Positions 59,714-64,000 of a DNA stretch of 64,000 nucleotides are shown in pieces (position 1 is the stretch's first letter; the number at the start of each line of letters is the position of its first letter). The stretch is from Phytoseiulus persimilis. Its lineage: Eukaryota > Arthropoda > Arachnida > Mesostigmata > Phytoseiidae. The stretch is from positions 26,372,723 to 26,436,722 of the forward strand of contig CM075103.1 in assembly GCA_037576195.1 (NCBI GenBank), read 5' to 3'. The notes beneath the pieces are model-generated. The model searched no databases, was not told the DNA's origin, and saw only the letters and a program-made list of their open reading frames with translations. Made by a program: the position numbers and the translations under genes.

Positions 59714-59821
59714 GTTGATTCTGTTCTCACAGAGATAAAATTATGCGGGAGTCCCGCGCTTCCAGTAAACAAGACTGAAGCGGGCTTCTTTGTAAACATG
59801 GAGGAAACTTCCACTTGTTAG
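59714..59821 (+). CDS. Candidate terminal exon, unknown protein
   Basis: Acceptor CTCATTCGTTCTTCAG is strong. The phase-0 frame reads VDSVLTEIKLCGSPALPVNK, then TEAGFFVNMEETSTC, and stops at TAG. Composition is natural, with a spread of charged and hydrophobic residues, and the antisense frame is poor. Third-position GC is slightly below background, which counts against it. No earlier exon could be linked and no family is recognised. Confidence 0.3.
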   Translation, partial: VDSVLTEIKLCGSPALPVNKTEAGFFVNMEETSTC

Positions 59822-61619
59822 TCTCGTGCGCATCTTCCCGCTGAAAATAGCTGTAAGGGCTCAGAAAAAAATGTTTTGACTGGCGGGAGCACTTTGTTTG
59901 TTGCCCGATCCCAGAACGCACGGTACTCGGGACATCCGGCTGAAACTGGATCGTTTAAGTGACTTCGTTTTGAGTGTTCGGTGGAAGTTCCTCTTTCGGC
60001 TCCGCAGTTCAGGAGGATGAGAGAAGGAGAGAATAGTTTGCTCGAGCAAAGTTTATTGATATCAAACCGAGCCTAATGATCGTGCAGCGATACGAGCGAG
60101 GAAAATCGGATGCCGAACGGCTCACTCGACTCCGTGGCCGACGGATGGAAGAAGTTGCGTCCTTTGCGGCATCCAGTCTCGACGGATCTGCGCGAATTAT
60201 TCATAGACATTCGAGTCCATTCATTCACATGTTCACTCAAGCACTTCCCGCCTCGCTTGAACTAACGATTGTCTGGTCAAGATTCATAGGAGATTGATTT
60301 GCATTCGTGGACAACCACGGGAACAAGCGGACAAAACGGCGCCTCAACACACCGTGGCATCCGTACGCGTGTAGGAGCGGGCGTAAAACTTCCTGACACG
60401 TCATTGAGAAGATTTACAGAAATTTGTTCGATCACCCAGCTGTCGTCCCAATCCGGGACGATTCTTCTTCCTGAGCAAGCGTGACAGACATCCAAAGCTT
60501 TCAGTCCGCCTGCCCGGTTCGGCTCGTGGAGAAGTTCCCGGGCTCTCCCCTTTACCCACCGATTAGAACTTCAGATTGAGAGAACGGCATTCTTATTGTG
60601 TTTCTGCTTCCTCCCGAGATCGGCGCGAGCCAGGAATTCTCGAAATTGTCCAGCGAACGACAAGACATTTTTCATCCGAATTTCCGTTTCAAATCGAGCG
60701 TGACAGAGTCCACACCACTTGTTGAGCCTGGTCGCAGCCGCTGATGCCTGTAATTGACGTTAACGGTTAGTGGAACGTTAACGGTTAATGAAACGCCATC
60801 CGTTGTCGCAGGATCCGTAACGTGGTCTCAGCGGGCTACTAACGCCAGTCGAACTGTTCGAAAAGTCCACTGGACGCGCTTCATTCACAATTGACTGAAA
60901 GGCAGCACTTCATCACACACTATTCCGGGGGAGGGGGGGGGTTGAGTATCGATACATCGCAGGTTGTACCCGACTATCTCTGCATCCATTCCCGCGTCAT
61001 CTGACTCTCGTATCTCTTCTCCTCTTTGGACGCCTTGGTATCCGCCTGTAACGCTTGGTTGCGGTATAAGAGAAGAGTCATAATTCCAAAAGTGAAAGTG
61101 TACAGCGCGCTGCTAGGCAAGCGCGAGGTTTTCTACGTATTTTTGCTGATGAAGGAACGAACCCGACTACGCGTGAGTTTGCTGCCGGACGCACTACAGC
61201 CGACGCGATGGACTTTAGAGACTTTTACGACTTGACGGCTACCAGAGAGATGGAGGAAATCCTCGTCGAATGCTGTTTGCACAGAAGTTTATGGCGTGTC
61301 AGGTTCAGCGAGCCGCTCTACTGGCCAGCCTAGCAACGGACGAGGGAGGGACGGAGCGAGCGAATCAACCTTTGACCAAATGCTGGATGGACCCTCGTCT
61401 GTCGAAACTCGAAATTTCAAGTTCGCGACTGGTCGGCTACAGCCGAAACGTGGCACTGATTTCGTTGAGTTACCTCTTCGTCGCCGTCTCGACCTCTTCG
61501 AGCTCGAAAATGCGTCGTTCTCAATGCTCACTCTTCTCCCAAGTCAGTGGAAGCCACTGGCAAAACACCCGAGTGTCTGAGACCGAATCGATCCTAATCG
61601 GATTCCCTTTTCGTTTCAG
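59822..61619. other. No firmly supported gene
   Basis: Probably 5' flank or first intron of the EPS8/arouser gene. GCGGTATAAGAG at 61061-61072 is TATA-like but lacks a clear initiator. ATG at 61208 opens MDFRDFYDLTATREMEEILV and stops after 40 codons. A G-rich run lies at 60927-60941. Confidence 0.35.
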
Positions 61620-61772
61620 TGACTACGAGGCATTCGACAGCGTAGCAAGGATGCCGCCTCCGAAGGATTCCAGCTCGCGGTACTCAAACGGATATTCATC
61701 CGATCAACAATCGGATTCCAACGATGAAGGTCACGGCCCTTCGTATCTGGTCGAGCATCTCGCCACCTTCAG
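61620..61772 (+). CDS. aru: EPS8/arouser family exon, start of the PTB domain
   Basis: Acceptor CCTTTTCGTTTCAG and donor TTCAG|GTTAGC bracket 51 codons. The exon opens DYEAFDSVARMPPPKDSSSR, passes through a Ser/Asp-rich linker (SSDQQSDSNDEGHGP) and ends SYLVEHLATF. That last stretch matches the first beta strand of the EPS8-family PTB domain (human EPS8 QYRVEHLTTF; arthropod arouser YLVEHLATF). EPS8 proteins are cytoplasmic actin regulators with PTB and SH3 domains that link receptor signalling to Rac and actin filaments. A Met at 61651 could be the start for a shorter isoform. The exon ends two bases into a codon. The rest of the PTB domain was not found in the remaining 2.2 kb, so the next intron is long and leaves the window. 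Confidence 0.85.
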
Positions 61773-62681
61773 GTTAGCGGCCCAACACTCAATCCCAAGC
61801 ACCGACTCTACTCGGCACTCCACGCTGCTCACGCTCACCAGCATCGTTACCACAATTCCAATCGTGTTGGTGGTGCTCTCAAAGCTCACACGGAGTCTTT
61901 CAAGAACAGAGCATCCGGTCTCATTTCCGTTCTAGACTATCGCATTTGATTTTACGGGGGAGGGGAGTTCCCTTGTTGGTCGAATTTTCTCGTCCCAAAA
62001 ATCTGTTACTATTCGACCAGTTTTCCCAGCATCACGGGATGTCCGTTGCTGTATTCTACAAACAAGCGGAAACGATGAATCCCATGGAAGACCTAGACAA
62101 ACATGTGAATTTTATTATTCGTATCCTTATATGAAAGTTGACGTGATCATATTATTTTTACACACAAGTATGTATTCCGCTCCGATGTCTCACCGACTAG
62201 GAGTCCGTCGGGAATTTCGCTCCCCATTTGATCGATATTGTGATTATTCTCTTAACGGGAATTCCCCATCCTTGCTCGAATATGTATGCAACATATCTTA
62301 TCTGATGTCCCATTTCTCCAGTCTTCCAATATAGTTCCCCTCCAACTCCACTTCCCTCGGTCAGAATCATTTCAATGAATTCGATTGTACAAGCCACAAA
62401 TGAGTTTTCTGCTTCGATGTTTGAGCGAGATTGGCATGCAGCTGATGCTGACTGCACCGAACGCGCAGGTTGCCACATTCGGGCATGTGTTTTAGCCAGC
62501 TCTCAGGACATTTGTTCAACAGAGCCTCCCGCTCGACGGATCAAGTATCCCGACCAGGTAGCTTGAATCCTGTCCAGCGAATGGTTACGCACACCTAGAT
62601 CTGAATATCGCTGGAAAAATCCAGTGATAGTTGATGAGTGGAGCTAGGAAGATCAGGCGTTCGTCATTTCATACCTCCCTT
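61773..62681. other. Intron of the EPS8/arouser gene
   Basis: No further PTB-domain exon (for example the GIW-x-Q segment that follows in the family) was seen on the plus strand. The stretch is slightly AT-rich, with no repeat of note. Confidence 0.5.
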
Positions 62682-63452
62682 CTATCCATAGACGGGGAAG
62701 TATGAACGAGTATCTGGCTGAGTATCATGGCTGAGTTTAACAGTTCTCGTGGAAATTATGTGCAACTCTCTCATGTATCCAGGCATCCGCCCGCAGATCC
62801 ATGGATCGATGATAAATATATTATGCCTGAACATCTCAGCTCTATTGATTAGTTCGGGAGACAACAGGGTGTTTTCCGTATTTTTCGTGTCAAGGAAAAT
62901 CTGAACTAGGCACTCTGGAACGCGGAAGCCTCGGATTGTCGGCCGCGTGTTCTCCCCAAACATACGTGTTCTCCACGAAACAACTGGAGTCGTCAGGACA
63001 CGGAGTCGGAACCTTGATGGCACCTTGGCCTTGTAATAGGTCTTTCGCGGAAGCATGTCGCGTCGATGTTCTCCGCTCGGATGACATGAAAACCAGGCCG
63101 TTAACGTGGCATCGAGGAAGCGTGTCAGTGTGAGTTCGCGTTAAGAATACTCATGCACGTACCTCGGCCCGAGTACCTGCTGCCCGCCACGGACAAGATC
63201 CAGACGGATGGTGCGAACGTACACGAACAACGCATAATGTGGACGTACCGCTCGAAAAGGCTGGAGCAGTGATTTCTCTTCGGAGGCTCCCTCGTTGCTC
63301 CATTTGTCAACGAGTGTCAGCGGTGAACGATCATAGCGGACTTTTCTCTTCCGCCGCCCTCTCACTCCCGTTCGACCAACTATAGCGACGCGCGTCCTGT
63401 TCTGACAGAAAGAGAAACTTGAGCTGGAGAATCTGTTGCCGCCATCAATCAA
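62682..63452 (-). CDS. Two-exon candidate antisense to the EPS8 intron
   Basis: Exon one (63452-63163) starts at an ATG, contains SPLTLVDKWSNEGASEEKSL and HYALFVYVRTIRLDLVRGGQ, and ends CCGAG|GTACGT. The 87-bp intron ends TTTTCATGTCATCCGAG. Exon two (63075-62682) continues in phase: RDMLPRKTYYKAKVPSRFRL, later TIRGFRVPECLVQIFLDTKN and SPELINRAEMFRHNIFIIDP, to a stop. The joined product is 227 residues with mixed composition and about 58% third-position GC. TATAAA lies at 63475-63470, only about 20 bases upstream of this ATG, so transcription would begin almost on it; the true start may differ. No family recognised. Confidence 0.35.
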
Positions 63453-64000
63453 GCTTCACTCATATAATATTTATAAGGCCATCGTCCGATTTTGGCTTTC
63501 CAATTGAGCACTCTCGTTCGTAACGGATCGTCTTCACCAACGCTCCTGTTTTCCGTAATTTGTGGAATTCTCCTGCACATTCAGACGTCAACCTGATCAA
63601 AATTTTGACCTTCCGGTATCGGTCGACTTCATTGCTCCGGACTCGAGCCGTCCACTGTTTCGCCAGGTTGGTCGGATCCTCGAGCCGGTCAGCGGCAGCC
63701 GTCGATCGGAAACGAGCACCGCAAAACTCCCGGAATCCGGTCGATAATAATTGACTGTCCCATTCCGCCCCTAGTTTCCTTTCGCGTGGATCGATGAAAA
63801 TAATGGGCAAGTTCCTCGGAACTGTGACTTCATCCGCTCCTCATGAGCTCGAAATTCTCGTGGAACTGGAATTTTTGATGAGAATGAGAGTCGTCGAAAT
63901 TGGGTTCAGTGTTGCCCGGATGTATGAATCGTCTTCTTTGAACCGTCGTCGCCAGCATGCAGCCAGGCGCGTTCGTTGAACGAGTGAAAATCTCGAGCGT
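63453..64000. other. EPS8 intron; nothing further recognised
   Basis: Contains the minus-strand TATAAA noted for the antisense candidate. The remaining frames overlap on both strands without splice signals. Confidence 0.4.

Overview
This is eukaryotic, almost certainly arthropod, nuclear DNA. Base composition is roughly balanced, there are no prokaryotic-style gene trains, and the recognisable coding sequence is short exons bounded by GT..AG sites. Two loci carry the identification. One is an exon whose end reads SYLVEHLATF, the start of the PTB domain of EPS8/arouser proteins. The other is a complete small neuropeptide precursor of the AKH/corazonin-related (ACP) type. The low repeat content, short introns (57-183 bp where I can define them) and GC-rich third codon positions in the safer exons would fit a compact chelicerate genome such as a mite. 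That placement is inference.

Layout. 0-10 kb: scattered weak exon candidates on both strands, plus a minus-strand promoter-like region with a signal-peptide-type first exon at about 4.1-4.4 kb. 10-13 kb: three plus-strand exon candidates. 18.2-18.9 kb: the ACP gene (minus), with its TATA box and initiator lying against a plus-strand open frame. 22.5-23.4 kb: a cluster of exon candidates on both strands. 23.4-39.8 kb: mostly featureless, with a long purine/pyrimidine-skewed tract at 33.7-35.1 kb. 39.8-47.9 kb: the densest part, with a terminal exon, a putative two-exon single-pass membrane protein, a two-exon gene end, a possible frame-shifted repeat-protein exon and further candidates. 50-60 kb: isolated terminal exons and a well-spliced first coding exon at 55.1 kb. 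61.6 kb to the end: the EPS8/arouser exon (plus) with a two-exon antisense candidate in its downstream intron.

Confidence is uneven. Only ACP and EPS8/arouser rest on recognisable homology. Most other calls rest on splice signals, third-position GC and protein-like composition. In this sequence many non-coding frames also look protein-like, so those calls are hypotheses. I found no rRNA, tRNA, CRISPR array, intact transposon or virus-like gene.
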